This document shows positions 21,400 to 29,942 of a DNA stretch of 64,000 nucleotides, one piece after another (position 1 is the stretch's first letter; the number at the start of each line of letters is the position of its first letter). The DNA is from Salinarimonas ramus (lineage in GTDB: Bacteria; Pseudomonadota; Alphaproteobacteria; Rhizobiales; Beijerinckiaceae), in the NCBI RefSeq assembly GCF_014645695.1, contig NZ_BMMF01000015.1, positions 1 through 64,000 on the forward strand. The letters run 5' to 3'. The position numbers and the translations under genes were made by a program. The notes below the pieces were generated by a model. It did no database searches. It had not been told where the DNA came from and worked only from the letters and a program-made list of their open reading frames with translations.

Positions 21400-23007
21400 A
21401 TGAAGAGACTAGCCGCACTCGTCGTCGCCGCCGCGATGCTCTCGTCCGCGTCGGTCGCCGCACAGGAAGTCCTCACGATCGGCGTGCGCTCGGAGGCGAG
21501 CTCGCTCGATCCGCATTGGACGCAGCTCTCCGCCGACCTGCAGGTGCAGGAGCACATCTTCGAGAAGCTCGTGAACCTCGATTCCGCCTCACAGCCGATC
21601 CCCGGCCTCGCCGTCTCGTGGGAGGCGATCGACGACACGACCTGGGAGTTCAAGCTGCGCGAGGGCGTCACCTGGCACGACGGCGAGCCCTTCACCGCCG
21701 ACGACGTGATCTTCTCCTTCGATCGCCTGCGCGGCGGCATCGAGGGCGCTCCCGCGAGCCCGGCCTTCACCCTCGACAAGGGCGGCAAGACCTGGGAGAA
21801 GGTCGACGACCTGACGGTGCGCGTGCGCACGGACGGCCCCTACCCCACGGTGGCCGAGGACCTCGCCATGGTCCCCATCGTCGCCGAGCACGTGGCGCGC
21901 GGCGTCACCGCGTCGGTGGACTTCAATTCCGGCGACGCCGCCATCGGCACCGGGCCCTTCCTCTACAACGAGTTCCGCTCCGGCGATCGCATCTCCGTCG
22001 TCAAGAACCCCGGTTGGTGGGGCGGCGAGGTGCAGTGGGACGAGGTCGTGTTCCGGCCCGTCACCCAGGACGCCTCGCGGCTCGCGGCGCTGCTCAACGG
22101 CGACGTCGACATGATCGACTATCCGCCCACCGCGGACCTGCCGTCGCTGCGCGACAACCCGGACTTCACCGTCTCCTCGATCCCCTCGGACCGGCTCATC
22201 TACGTCATGCCGGCCTATCGCGACGTCGAGGACTACGTGCTCGACAACGACGGCAACGTCATGCAGCCCAACCCGCTGCGGGACTGGCGCGTGCGCAAGG
22301 CGCTCTCGCTCGCCATCAACCGCGAGGCGATCCGCGACCGCATCATGGGCGGCGCGTCGCTGCCGACGCGCAACGTCGTGCCGCCGGGCTTCTTCGGCTA
22401 CGACGAGAGCCTCGAGGCCGACCCGTACGATCCCGAGGCGGCGCAGGCGCTCCTCGCGGAGGCCGGCTACGGCGACGGCTTCCAGCTCACGCTCCACGGC
22501 CCCAACGACCGCTACATCAACGATGCCCGCATCGTCGAGGCGATCGCCCAGATGTGGACGCGCATCGGCGTGAAGACCGCCGTCGACACGATGCCGCGCA
22601 ACATCTTCTTCTCCGACCTGATCCGCGGCCACGAGGACAGCTTCCCCGGTCACGACGTGCCCAAGTTCTCCATGTCGCTGACCGGCTGGGGCACGGTGGC
22701 GGGCGAGGCGACCTACACGGTGTCGGGCATACTCGAGACCTACAACGCGGCGACCGGCGGCGGTAACGGCAATTTCGGGCGCTATTCCAACCCGCGCATC
22801 GACGCCCGCTCGATCCTCGCCAAGCGCACCATCGACCGCGACGAGCGCCTGCGGCTCCTGCAGGAGGCGATCAACATCGGGATGGAAGACTACGCGCTCA
22901 TCCCGCTGCACTTCCAGGTGAACCATTGGGCCATGCGCCGCGGGCTGGAGCACGCCGCGCGCACCAACGAGCGCACGCTCGCCATCGAGGTGCGGCGGGT
23001 CGACTGA
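21400..23007 (+). CDS. ABC transporter substrate-binding protein, family 5 (peptide/nickel type)
   Basis: A 535-residue periplasmic binding protein with a Sec signal peptide (about 1-22, cleavage near SVAAQ). Family hallmarks include 'EASSLDPHW', 'WEFKLREGVTWHDGEPFTADDV' and 'AIGTGPFLYNEF'. It delivers substrate to the two permeases encoded next. Family 5 proteins bind peptides, opines, nickel complexes and small amino-acid derivatives, so the name does not fix the substrate. ATG 21400 follows a GAGGGGA site. First gene of a five-gene importer operon behind two putative operators. Confidence 0.9.
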   Translation: MKRLAALVVAAAMLSSASVAAQEVLTIGVRSEASSLDPHWTQLSADLQVQEHIFEKLVNLDSASQPIPGLAVSWEAIDDTTWEFKLREGVTWHDGEPFTADDVIFSFDRLRGGIEGAPASPAFTLDKGGKTWEKVDDLTVRVRTDGPYPTVAEDLAMVPIVAEHVARGVTASVDFNSGDAAIGTGPFLYNEFRSGDRISVVKNPGWWGGEVQWDEVVFRPVTQDASRLAALLNGDVDMIDYPPTADLPSLRDNPDFTVSSIPSDRLIYVMPAYRDVEDYVLDNDGNVMQPNPLRDWRVRKALSLAINREAIRDRIMGGASLPTRNVVPPGFFGYDESLEADPYDPEAAQALLAEAGYGDGFQLTLHGPNDRYINDARIVEAIAQMWTRIGVKTAVDTMPRNIFFSDLIRGHEDSFPGHDVPKFSMSLTGWGTVAGEATYTVSGILETYNAATGGGNGNFGRYSNPRIDARSILAKRTIDRDERLRLLQEAINIGMEDYALIPLHFQVNHWAMRRGLEHAARTNERTLAIEVRRVD

Positions 23008-23057
23008 CCCGTCGGCGCCGCGATCCTCGAGACGACGAAACGGGACGGAGTGGCTCC

Positions 23058-24035
23058 ATGGTCGGCTTCATCGCACGACGCCTCGTGCAGAGCCTCTTCG
23101 TCCTGTTCGTCATGACGCTGATCGTCTTCTTCGGCGTCAACGTCATCGGCAACCCGGTCTACATTTTCGCGTCCTCGGAATGCAACCAGGCCTGCGTCAA
23201 CGGCATCATCGCCGATCTCGGCCTCGATCGCCCGGTCTGGGAGCAGTATTTCGTCTTCGTCGGCAACGCGCTCTCGGGCGATCTCGGCAATTCGTTCACC
23301 TTCGGCGTGCCGGCGATGAGCCTGATCTGGGAGCGCCTGCCGGCCACCCTCGAGCTCGCCTTCGCCGCCCTCGTCATCGCGCTGGGCCTCGGGCTGCCGC
23401 TCGGCATCCTCGCGGGCCTGCGGCCGGACGCGATCTCGAGCCGGCTCATCATGGGCGTCTCGACGCTCGGCTTCTCGGTCCCGGTCTTCTGGATCGGGCT
23501 CATCCTGATCATGGTGTTCTCCGTCCAGCTCGGCTGGCTGCCCTCGATCGGGCGCGGGGACACGGTCTCGATCCTCGGGCTCGAGGCGAGCTTCCTGACG
23601 CTCGACGGGCTTTCGCATCTCCTGATGCCCGCATTCACGCTGTCGCTGTTCATGCTCGCCATGGTGATCCGCCTGACGCGGGCGGGCATGCGCGAGGTGC
23701 TGCACGCGGATTACGTGAAGTTCGCCCGTGCCAACGGCATCTCGGAGACGCGCATCCTCTCCGTCCACGTGATGAAGAACATCCTCATCCCGATCGTCAC
23801 CGTGCTCGGCATGGAGTTCGGCGGCGTCATCGCCTTCGCCGTCGTGACGGAATCGATCTTCTCCTGGCCCGGCGTCGGCAAGATGCTCATCGACGCCATC
23901 GCGGTGCTCGATCGCCCGCTGATCGTGGCCTACCTCGTCTTCGTGGTGTTCATGTTCGTGATCATCAACCTGCTCGTCGACATCCTCTATTCCGTCCTCG
24001 ATCCGCGGGTTCGCCTCGGCGGGGGTGCGCGATGA
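23058..24035 (+). CDS. ABC transporter permease, DppB type
   Basis: A 325-residue inner-membrane permease. It begins with the typical 'MVGFIARRLVQSLFVLFVMTL' first helix and periplasmic loop, and carries the permease signature 'YVKFARANGISETRILSVHVMKN' that contacts the ATPases. Six hydrophobic segments are visible. ATG 23058 starts the conserved helix and has GGAG upstream. It forms the channel with the DppC-type subunit, whose start overlaps its stop (ATGA). Confidence 0.92.
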   Translation: MVGFIARRLVQSLFVLFVMTLIVFFGVNVIGNPVYIFASSECNQACVNGIIADLGLDRPVWEQYFVFVGNALSGDLGNSFTFGVPAMSLIWERLPATLELAFAALVIALGLGLPLGILAGLRPDAISSRLIMGVSTLGFSVPVFWIGLILIMVFSVQLGWLPSIGRGDTVSILGLEASFLTLDGLSHLLMPAFTLSLFMLAMVIRLTRAGMREVLHADYVKFARANGISETRILSVHVMKNILIPIVTVLGMEFGGVIAFAVVTESIFSWPGVGKMLIDAIAVLDRPLIVAYLVFVVFMFVIINLLVDILYSVLDPRVRLGGGAR

Positions 24036-24976
24036 GCGCGGGCGCCGTCACCCGGCCGGAGCAGGCGGGGCCCGTCGATCCCGCGGGTGCGCCGAGGCCC
24101 GCCGAGGCGAGCGCGTTCGCGGCCGTGGCGCGCGCCTATGCGCGCTCGCTCATCGCCATGACGGCGCTCGTCGTCTTCGCGATCATCGCCGTCGCCGCCC
24201 TCCTCGCGCCCTGGATCGCGCCGCAGAACCCCTACGACCTCACCCAGGTCGACCTGCTCGACAACCTTCTGCCGCCGGGCTCCGAAAGCTTCTCCGGCCA
24301 GATCTATTGGCTCGGCACCGACGGGCAGGGCCGCGACATCCTCTCGGCCATCCTCTACGGCCTGCGGATCTCGCTCCTCGTCGGGCTCGCGTCGGGCGTC
24401 ATCGCGCTGCTGATCGGCGCGGCGGTGGGCCTCGTCTCGGCCTATCGTGGCTCCTGGCTCGACGCGACGATCATGCGCATCGTCGATTTGCAGCTCTCCT
24501 TCCCCACGATCCTCGTCGCGCTGATCCTGCTCGTCATCCTGGGGCGCGGCGTCGACAAGATCGTCTTCGCGCTGGTCGTGGTGCAATGGGCGTACTTCGC
24601 CCGCACCGTGCGCGGCGTCGCGCTCGTCGAGAACTCGCGCGAATACATCGAGGCGGCGCGCGGCCTGAAGCTCGGGCACCTGCGCATCCTCTTCGGCCAT
24701 CTCCTTCCCAATTGCATGCCCACCCTCCTCGTCGTGGCGACCGTGCAGGTCGCCTCCGCCATCTCGCTCGAGGCGACGCTCTCCTTCCTCGGGCTGGGGC
24801 TGCCGCCGACGCAGCCCTCGCTCGGGCTCCTCATCGCCAACGGCTTCGACTACATGCAGAGCGGGCGCTACTGGATCAGCCTCCTGCCGGGCGTCGTCCT
24901 CCTCGTCACCATCGTCTCGATCAACGTCGTCGGCGACCGCCTGCGCGACGTGCTCAACCCGAGGCTCGCGCGATGA
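24032..24976 (+). CDS. ABC transporter permease, DppC type
   Basis: A 314-residue permease. A polar N-terminal stretch of about 40 residues is followed by a helix and the 'LGTDGQGRDILSAILYGLRISL' segment conserved in DppC proteins, then the coupling loop 'EYIEAARGLKLGHLRILFGHLLPN'. Six membrane segments are expected. It overlaps the previous gene and the next ATPase gene by 4 bp each, so the importer is translated as one coupled unit. Confidence 0.92.
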   Translation: MSAGAVTRPEQAGPVDPAGAPRPAEASAFAAVARAYARSLIAMTALVVFAIIAVAALLAPWIAPQNPYDLTQVDLLDNLLPPGSESFSGQIYWLGTDGQGRDILSAILYGLRISLLVGLASGVIALLIGAAVGLVSAYRGSWLDATIMRIVDLQLSFPTILVALILLVILGRGVDKIVFALVVVQWAYFARTVRGVALVENSREYIEAARGLKLGHLRILFGHLLPNCMPTLLVVATVQVASAISLEATLSFLGLGLPPTQPSLGLLIANGFDYMQSGRYWISLLPGVVLLVTIVSINVVGDRLRDVLNPRLAR

Positions 24977-25968
24977 CGCGTGCCGTCGACACCCCGCCGG
25001 CCCTCGCGGTCGAGGACCTGCGCACGGCCTTCTTCACCGATGCCGGGCGCCTCGACGTCGTGGACGGCGTGAGCCTCACGCTCCGCCGCGGCGAGATCCT
25101 GGGCCTCGTGGGCGAGAGCGGCTCGGGCAAGACCATGACGGGCTTCTCGATCACGGGCCTGATCGAGCCGCCGGGCCGCATCGTCGGCGGCTCCGTGAAG
25201 CTCGCGGGCGAGGAGCTCGTCGGCGCCGACCGGGCCCGGCTGCGAGCCCTGCGCGGGCGGCGCATCGCCATGGTCTTCCAGGACCCGATGATGACGCTCA
25301 ACCCGGTCCTGCGCATCGAGACGCAGATGACGGACGCGCTCCTCGCGCACGCGTCCATGAGCCGTGCCGCCGCGCGCGCCAAGGTCCGCGACGCTCTCGC
25401 GGAGGTCGGCATCGCCGCGCCCGACGAGCGGCTTCGCGCCTATCCGCACGAGCTCTCGGGGGGCATGCGCCAGCGCGTCGCCATCGCCATCGCGCTCCTG
25501 CACGAGCCGGACGTCGTCATCGCCGACGAGCCGACGACGGCGCTCGACGTGACCATCCAGGGCCAGATCCTCGCGCTCGTCCAGCGCCTGTGCCGCGAGC
25601 GCGGGACGGGGCTCGTGTGGATCACCCACGACCTCGCCGTCGTCGCCGGCATCGCCGACCGGATCGCCGTCATGTATGCCGGGCGCATCGTCGAGGAGGG
25701 GCCCGTCGACGACGTCCTCGACCGGCCGGCGCATCCCTACACGCGCGGCCTCATCGCCTCCGTTCCCGTGCCGGGCCGGCGCGAGCGGCTGCCGCAGGTG
25801 CCCGGCCGCATGCCCTCGCTGCTCGAGCTGCCGCCGGGCTGCGCCTTCGCGCCGCGCTGCGCGCAGGCCGCCGAGGCATGCCGCGCGCGCCCCGACCTCC
25901 TCCCCGTCGGCCCCGCCCGCGCGGCGCGCTGCCATTTCCCCCTCGTCGAGACGGAGGCCGCGCGATGA
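24973..25968 (+). CDS. ABC transporter ATP-binding protein, DppD type
   Basis: A 331-residue cytoplasmic ATPase. Walker A is 'GESGSGKT' with Lys53; the signature 'LSGGMRQRVAIAIAL' and Walker B 'VVIADEPTTALD' follow. The C-terminal oligopeptide extension ends in a cysteine-containing segment ('GCAFAPRCAQAAEAC') typical of OppD/DppD and sometimes an iron-sulfur site. It powers uptake together with the DppF-type subunit, with which it overlaps by 4 bp. Confidence 0.93.
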   Translation: MTRAVDTPPALAVEDLRTAFFTDAGRLDVVDGVSLTLRRGEILGLVGESGSGKTMTGFSITGLIEPPGRIVGGSVKLAGEELVGADRARLRALRGRRIAMVFQDPMMTLNPVLRIETQMTDALLAHASMSRAAARAKVRDALAEVGIAAPDERLRAYPHELSGGMRQRVAIAIALLHEPDVVIADEPTTALDVTIQGQILALVQRLCRERGTGLVWITHDLAVVAGIADRIAVMYAGRIVEEGPVDDVLDRPAHPYTRGLIASVPVPGRRERLPQVPGRMPSLLELPPGCAFAPRCAQAAEACRARPDLLPVGPARAARCHFPLVETEAAR

Positions 25969-26963
25969 AGCCGCCGCCGCTCATCGAGGCGCACGGCCTC
26001 TCCAAGGTCTTCGGCGAGGGCCAGGACCTCGTCGGACGCATGCTCTCCCGCTTCGGGCTCGAGCGCCCGCCCCGCCGGGTCCACGCCGTCGAGGAGGTGA
26101 GCCTCACCATCCGCGAGGGCGAGGTCGTGGGCGTCGTCGGCGAATCGGGCTGCGGGAAGTCGACGCTCGGGCGCATGATCGCCGACATCCTCCAGCCGAC
26201 CACCGGCGAGATCCTTCATCGCGGCCGCCCCCTCGGCGCGCGCCGACGCGAGAAGGGCGCCGGCCTCGCGGTCCAGATGATCTTCCAGGACCCGTTCTCC
26301 TCCTTGAACCCGAGGAAGCGGGTGGGCGCGCTCATCGGCGAGGCGCCGAAGGTGCACGGCATCGTCGCCCGGGAGGATCTCGACGATTACGTCGAGAGCC
26401 TGATGGAGCGCTGCGGCATCGACCTCGCCTACAAGGGCCGTTTCGCGCATCAATTCTCCGGCGGGCAGCGCCAGCGCATCGGCATCGCCCGCGCGCTCGC
26501 GGTCAAGCCCGAGCTCCTCGTCTGCGACGAGGCGGTCTCGGCGCTGGACGTCTCCATCCAGGCGCAGATCGTCAACCTGTTCATGGACCTGCGCGAGGAG
26601 CTGGGGCTCACCTACCTCTTCATCAGCCACGATCTCGGCGTCGTGGAGCACGTCTGCGACCGGGTGCTCGTCATGTATCTCGGACGCATCGTCGAGAGCG
26701 GGCCCGCGGCCGAGATCTTCCGCGCGCCCAACCACCCCTACACGAAGGCGCTGCTCGCCGGCGTGCCGCGCATCGAGCGCCGGCGCACCGCCTACGAACC
26801 CATCGAGGGCGACATGCCCTCCCCCCTCGCGCCGCCGCCGGGCTGCCGCTTCCATCCGCGCTGCCCCTTCGCGACGGCCCGCTGCCGCGAGGAGACGCCG
26901 GCCCTGCGCGAGATCGCGCCGGGCCGGCTCTCCGCCTGCCATCTCAACGACGCAACCGCTTGA
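25965..26963 (+). CDS. ABC transporter ATP-binding protein, DppF type
   Basis: A 332-residue ATPase, second nucleotide-binding subunit of the importer. Walker A 'GESGCGKST' has Lys65; 'FSGGQRQRIGIARAL' and 'LLVCDEAVSALD' complete the site. Like its partner it ends with the oligopeptide C-terminal extension ('GCRFHPRCPFATARCREE'). The next gene, an M24 hydrolase, starts 17 bp after the stop, which suggests that imported substrate is processed by that enzyme. Confidence 0.93.
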   Translation: MKPPPLIEAHGLSKVFGEGQDLVGRMLSRFGLERPPRRVHAVEEVSLTIREGEVVGVVGESGCGKSTLGRMIADILQPTTGEILHRGRPLGARRREKGAGLAVQMIFQDPFSSLNPRKRVGALIGEAPKVHGIVAREDLDDYVESLMERCGIDLAYKGRFAHQFSGGQRQRIGIARALAVKPELLVCDEAVSALDVSIQAQIVNLFMDLREELGLTYLFISHDLGVVEHVCDRVLVMYLGRIVESGPAAEIFRAPNHPYTKALLAGVPRIERRRTAYEPIEGDMPSPLAPPPGCRFHPRCPFATARCREETPALREIAPGRLSACHLNDATA

Positions 26964-26980
26964 AGCCGAGGAGACCTGAC

Positions 26981-28129
26981 ATGGGCGCCTACCAGGAGCG
27001 AATGGAGACATTCGCCGCGCTCGTCGCCGAGGGAGCCGACATCGCCTTCGTGCCCATCGGCACGGATCTCGACTACCTCACCGGCATCCACCGCGACATC
27101 CCCAATTACGGCCGCAACCTCCATCCCGGCATGTGGCTCGAAGGCGCCTGGATCGTGCCCGGCCGCGCGCCGATCCTGACGCTTCCGCGCATGACGGTGG
27201 AGTTCGGCGCCGCCGGCGGCATCGAGGCCTACGACGTGCGCGTGCTGGGCGACTGGGACGACCCGGCCGCCCTCGTGAAGGGCATCCTCGCCGACGCGCG
27301 CCTGCCCGAGCGCCCGCGCATCGCGGTGAGCGACGACACCGAGGCCGAGAGCCTGATCGAGCTCCAGGGCCTCCTGCCGGACGCGCGCTTCGTCTCGGCG
27401 ACGCGCCTCCTGCGCCGGCTTCGCACCATCAAGAGCCCGCAGGAGATCGAGACGCTGCGCGCGGCGGGCAAGATCACCGAGGATGCCTTCCAGGCGGTGA
27501 TCGGCAACCTGAAGATCGGCATGACCGAGCTCGACGTCGTCGCCGAGGTCGACTACCAGATGAAGAAGCGCGGGTCGCTCGGCCCCTCCTTCACGACGTC
27601 GCTCTACAATACCGGGCCCAATCACCCGATGCTGTTCGGCCGGCGCCTGCAGAGCTGGCCGCGCGTGCTCACGGCGCCGGTCTCCGTGCTCTTCGACTTC
27701 GGCGCCGTGCACGACGGCATGTGCTACGATTTCGGCCGCACGGTCTCCTTCGGCGCGCCGAGCGCCGAGCAGGTGAAGGTCCACCGGCTGATCATGGACT
27801 CGCAGGCCGCCGGCATCGCGGCCCTGAAGGCCGGCGCCGTCACCTGCGAGGAGGTGGACCGCGTCGCCCGCGCCGTCATCGAGGACGCCGGGTACGGCAA
27901 GTACTTCCGCCACCGGCTCGGCCACGGCATCGGCTGGGACGTGCACGAGCCGCCCTTCCTCACCAAGGGCGACACGACGGTGGTGGAGGAGGGCATGATC
28001 TTCACGATCGAGCCGAGCATCTTCCAGGACCGCGACTTCTCCGCCCGCGTGGAGGACTGCATCGTCGCCCGGCCGAACGGCGGCGAGGCGCTGACGAGCG
28101 GCTTCCAGGATCTGATCGTGATCGAGTGA
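26981..28129 (+). CDS. M24-family metallohydrolase (Xaa-Pro aminopeptidase/creatinase fold)
   Basis: A 382-residue cytosolic pita-bread-fold enzyme. All five dinuclear metal ligands are present: Asp239 and Asp250 ('LFDFGAVHDGMCYDFGRT'), His315 ('RLGHGIGWDVHE'), Glu344 ('FTIEPS') and Glu358 ('RVEDC'). It should therefore be a true metallohydrolase rather than a metal-free creatinase. Relatives cleave Xaa-Pro bonds, dimethylsulfoniopropionate or ectoine. Its place directly after the importer suggests a substrate brought in by that transporter, such as a proline peptide or an N-acyl amino acid. A strong hairpin follows at 28135-28166. Confidence 0.88.
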   Translation: MGAYQERMETFAALVAEGADIAFVPIGTDLDYLTGIHRDIPNYGRNLHPGMWLEGAWIVPGRAPILTLPRMTVEFGAAGGIEAYDVRVLGDWDDPAALVKGILADARLPERPRIAVSDDTEAESLIELQGLLPDARFVSATRLLRRLRTIKSPQEIETLRAAGKITEDAFQAVIGNLKIGMTELDVVAEVDYQMKKRGSLGPSFTTSLYNTGPNHPMLFGRRLQSWPRVLTAPVSVLFDFGAVHDGMCYDFGRTVSFGAPSAEQVKVHRLIMDSQAAGIAALKAGAVTCEEVDRVARAVIEDAGYGKYFRHRLGHGIGWDVHEPPFLTKGDTTVVEEGMIFTIEPSIFQDRDFSARVEDCIVARPNGGEALTSGFQDLIVIE

Positions 28130-28134
28130 GGCGC

Positions 28135-28166
28135 GAGCGGCCGCGCACGCCCGTGCGCGGCCGCTC
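28135..28166. terminator. Strong GC hairpin after the M24 gene
   Basis: A perfect 15-bp inverted repeat, GAGCGGCCGCGCACG and CGTGCGCGGCCGCTC, around a CC spacer, six bases after the M24 stop codon. There is no T run, so it may be a pause or mRNA-end-stabilising hairpin rather than a classical terminator. It separates the importer operon from the SnoaL-like gene. Confidence 0.55.
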
Positions 28167-28190
28167 CCTCTGAGGACCTCGGGTGACCCC

Positions 28191-28658
28191 ATGCAGGACG
28201 ATCTCGCCGCCCGCCTCGCCGCGATGGAGGACCGCGCGGCCATCGCCGACGTGATCCACGCCTATTGCTGGCATTTCGACCGCAACGAGCCCGACGCCGT
28301 CGCCGACCTCTTCACGACGGACGCGCTCGTCGATTACGGTCCGGACGCGCCCGATCTCCACGGGCGCGAGGCCATCCGCGCCGCGGTCGCCAAGGGGCTC
28401 GCGGAGACCTTCGCCGCGACGAGCCACCACGTCTCCAACATCCGCATCACGCTCGACGGCGAGCGGGCGACGTCGGCGTGCCTCCTCTACGCCTGGCACC
28501 GCTACCGCGCCGGCGCGCCCGACGGGGAGCTCTGGGCGCAATACCATCACCGCTTCGTGCGCACGCCCGAGGGCTGGCGGATCGCCGAGCTCGTGCTCAA
28601 GGCCGCGGGGATGACGCATTTCCATCGCGCACGGATGCACCCGATCGGGCGGCTTTGA
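28191..28658 (+). CDS. SnoaL-like / NTF2-fold protein
   Basis: A 155-residue protein of the SnoaL-like polyketide-cyclase and ring-hydroxylating-dioxygenase beta-subunit fold. 'EDRAAIADVIHAYCWHFDRNEPDAVADLFTTDA' and 'TSHHVSNIRITLDG' are typical of the family, whose members bind small ligands in a cone-shaped pocket and act as isomerases, dehydratases or structural subunits. It could belong to the importer transcript or be read alone. No catalytic activity can be assigned. Confidence 0.75.
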   Translation: MQDDLAARLAAMEDRAAIADVIHAYCWHFDRNEPDAVADLFTTDALVDYGPDAPDLHGREAIRAAVAKGLAETFAATSHHVSNIRITLDGERATSACLLYAWHRYRAGAPDGELWAQYHHRFVRTPEGWRIAELVLKAAGMTHFHRARMHPIGRL

Positions 28659-28719
28659 CGCGCTAATCGCGTCTTGCGCCGACGAACCGCTCCGCTATTC
28701 TCACCTCCGATGAAACTTC

Positions 28720-28736
28720 TGTTCGCATTGCGAACA
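28720..28736. promoter_or_regulatory. Putative IclR-type operator, perfect palindrome
   Basis: TGTTCG-CATTG-CGAACA is the most symmetric copy of the shared motif: both six-base arms are exact reverse complements. It lies 17 bp before the GTG start of the AcoX-like gene, a position where a bound repressor would block transcription or initiation. Confidence 0.7.
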
Positions 28737-28753
28737 AATTCGAGGAGCGGGGC

Positions 28754-29878
28754 GTGGATCGCCGCAGCATCGGCGTCATCGTCAATCCCATCGCCGGCAT
28801 GGGCGGGCGCGTCGGCCTCAAGGGCACCGACGGCGCGGAGGCGCTCGCGCGCGCCCGTGCGCTCGGCGCGACGCCCGCCTCGCATGCCCGCGCGGTGCGC
28901 GCGCTCGCCAAGCTCGCGCCGATCGCCGACGCGTTTCGCCTCCTCGCCTGCCCCGGCGCCATGGGCGCCGACGCCTGCCGCGAGGCCGGCCTCGACCCCG
29001 AGACCCTACCCGTAGCCGTCACGGACGAGACCTCGGGCGAGCACACCCGCGCCGCCGCCTCCGCCATGGCGGCGCGACGCGTCGACCTCCTCCTCTTCGC
29101 CGGCGGCGACGGCACGGCCCGCGACGTCCTCGACGGGATCGGCGAGGACGTGCCCATGCTCGGCATCCCCACCGGCGTGAAGATGCACTCCGCGGTCTTC
29201 GCCGCGAGCCCCGAGGCCGCCGGCAATCTCGCGCGCCTCCTCGCCGAGGGCGACGCGCGGGTACGCTTCCGCGAGGCCGAGGTGATGGATCTCGACGAGG
29301 CGGGGCTTCGCGAGAACCGCGTCTCGGCGCGCCTCCACGGCGTCGCCCGCGCGCCATTCGAGCGCGCTCTCATGCAGGCAGGCAAGGCCTCCGCGCAGGC
29401 CTCCGACGAGGATGCGCTCGACGCCTTCGCCCGCGCCTTCGCCGCGCGCATGGAGCCCGGCCGGCTCTACGTGCTCGGCTGCGGCACGACACTGCGGCGC
29501 ATCAAGCGCGCGATCGGCTTCGAGGGCACGCTTCTGGGCGTCGACGTCGTCATCGACGGGCGGGCGCTCGCGCTGGACGTCGGCGAGGAGCGGCTCATGC
29601 GCCTCGTCGCGGGTGCGCGCGCCACGATCGTGGTGGGCGTCACCGGCGGCCAGGGCTTCGTCTTCGGGCGCGGCAACCAGCAGATCGGCCCCGAGGTCAT
29701 CCGCGCGGTGGGGCGCGAGAACATCGTCGTCGTCACCGGCGTCTCGAAGCTCGTCGGCCTCGATCCGCCGGTGCTGCGGGTGGACACCGGCGACCCGGCG
29801 CTCGACCGGGACTTAGCCGGCTACATCCGCGTCGAGACCGCCCCCGGCCAATCCACCATGATGCGCATCGCCGCGTGA
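28754..29878 (+). CDS. ATP-NAD kinase family protein (AcoX-like)
   Basis: A 374-residue protein of the NAD kinase/diacylglycerol-kinase fold. The nucleotide motif GGDGT is at residues 117-121 in 'LLFAGGDGTARDV', and 'GIPTGVKMHSAVFA' is the second conserved block. Its length and pattern match AcoX-like proteins found in catabolic operons rather than housekeeping NAD kinase. GTG start at 28754 with GAGGAG upstream. It heads an operon that includes a split glycine-decarboxylase-like enzyme. The phosphorylated substrate is unknown; NAD(H) or a small metabolite are the options. Confidence 0.82.
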   Translation: MDRRSIGVIVNPIAGMGGRVGLKGTDGAEALARARALGATPASHARAVRALAKLAPIADAFRLLACPGAMGADACREAGLDPETLPVAVTDETSGEHTRAAASAMAARRVDLLLFAGGDGTARDVLDGIGEDVPMLGIPTGVKMHSAVFAASPEAAGNLARLLAEGDARVRFREAEVMDLDEAGLRENRVSARLHGVARAPFERALMQAGKASAQASDEDALDAFARAFAARMEPGRLYVLGCGTTLRRIKRAIGFEGTLLGVDVVIDGRALALDVGEERLMRLVAGARATIVVGVTGGQGFVFGRGNQQIGPEVIRAVGRENIVVVTGVSKLVGLDPPVLRVDTGDPALDRDLAGYIRVETAPGQSTMMRIAA

Positions 29879-29942
29879 CCCGCACCCGATCCGCATCCCG
29901 ACAGACAACCCGCGCGGATGCGCCGCGCGAAGGAGGAGACCG

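Noticed and set aside
26981-28129. Naming the M24 protein creatinase, together with the hydantoinase as a creatinine pathway
   Set aside because: All five metal ligands are present, whereas creatinase lacks metal, and the hydantoinase is 33 kb away without a carbamoylase.
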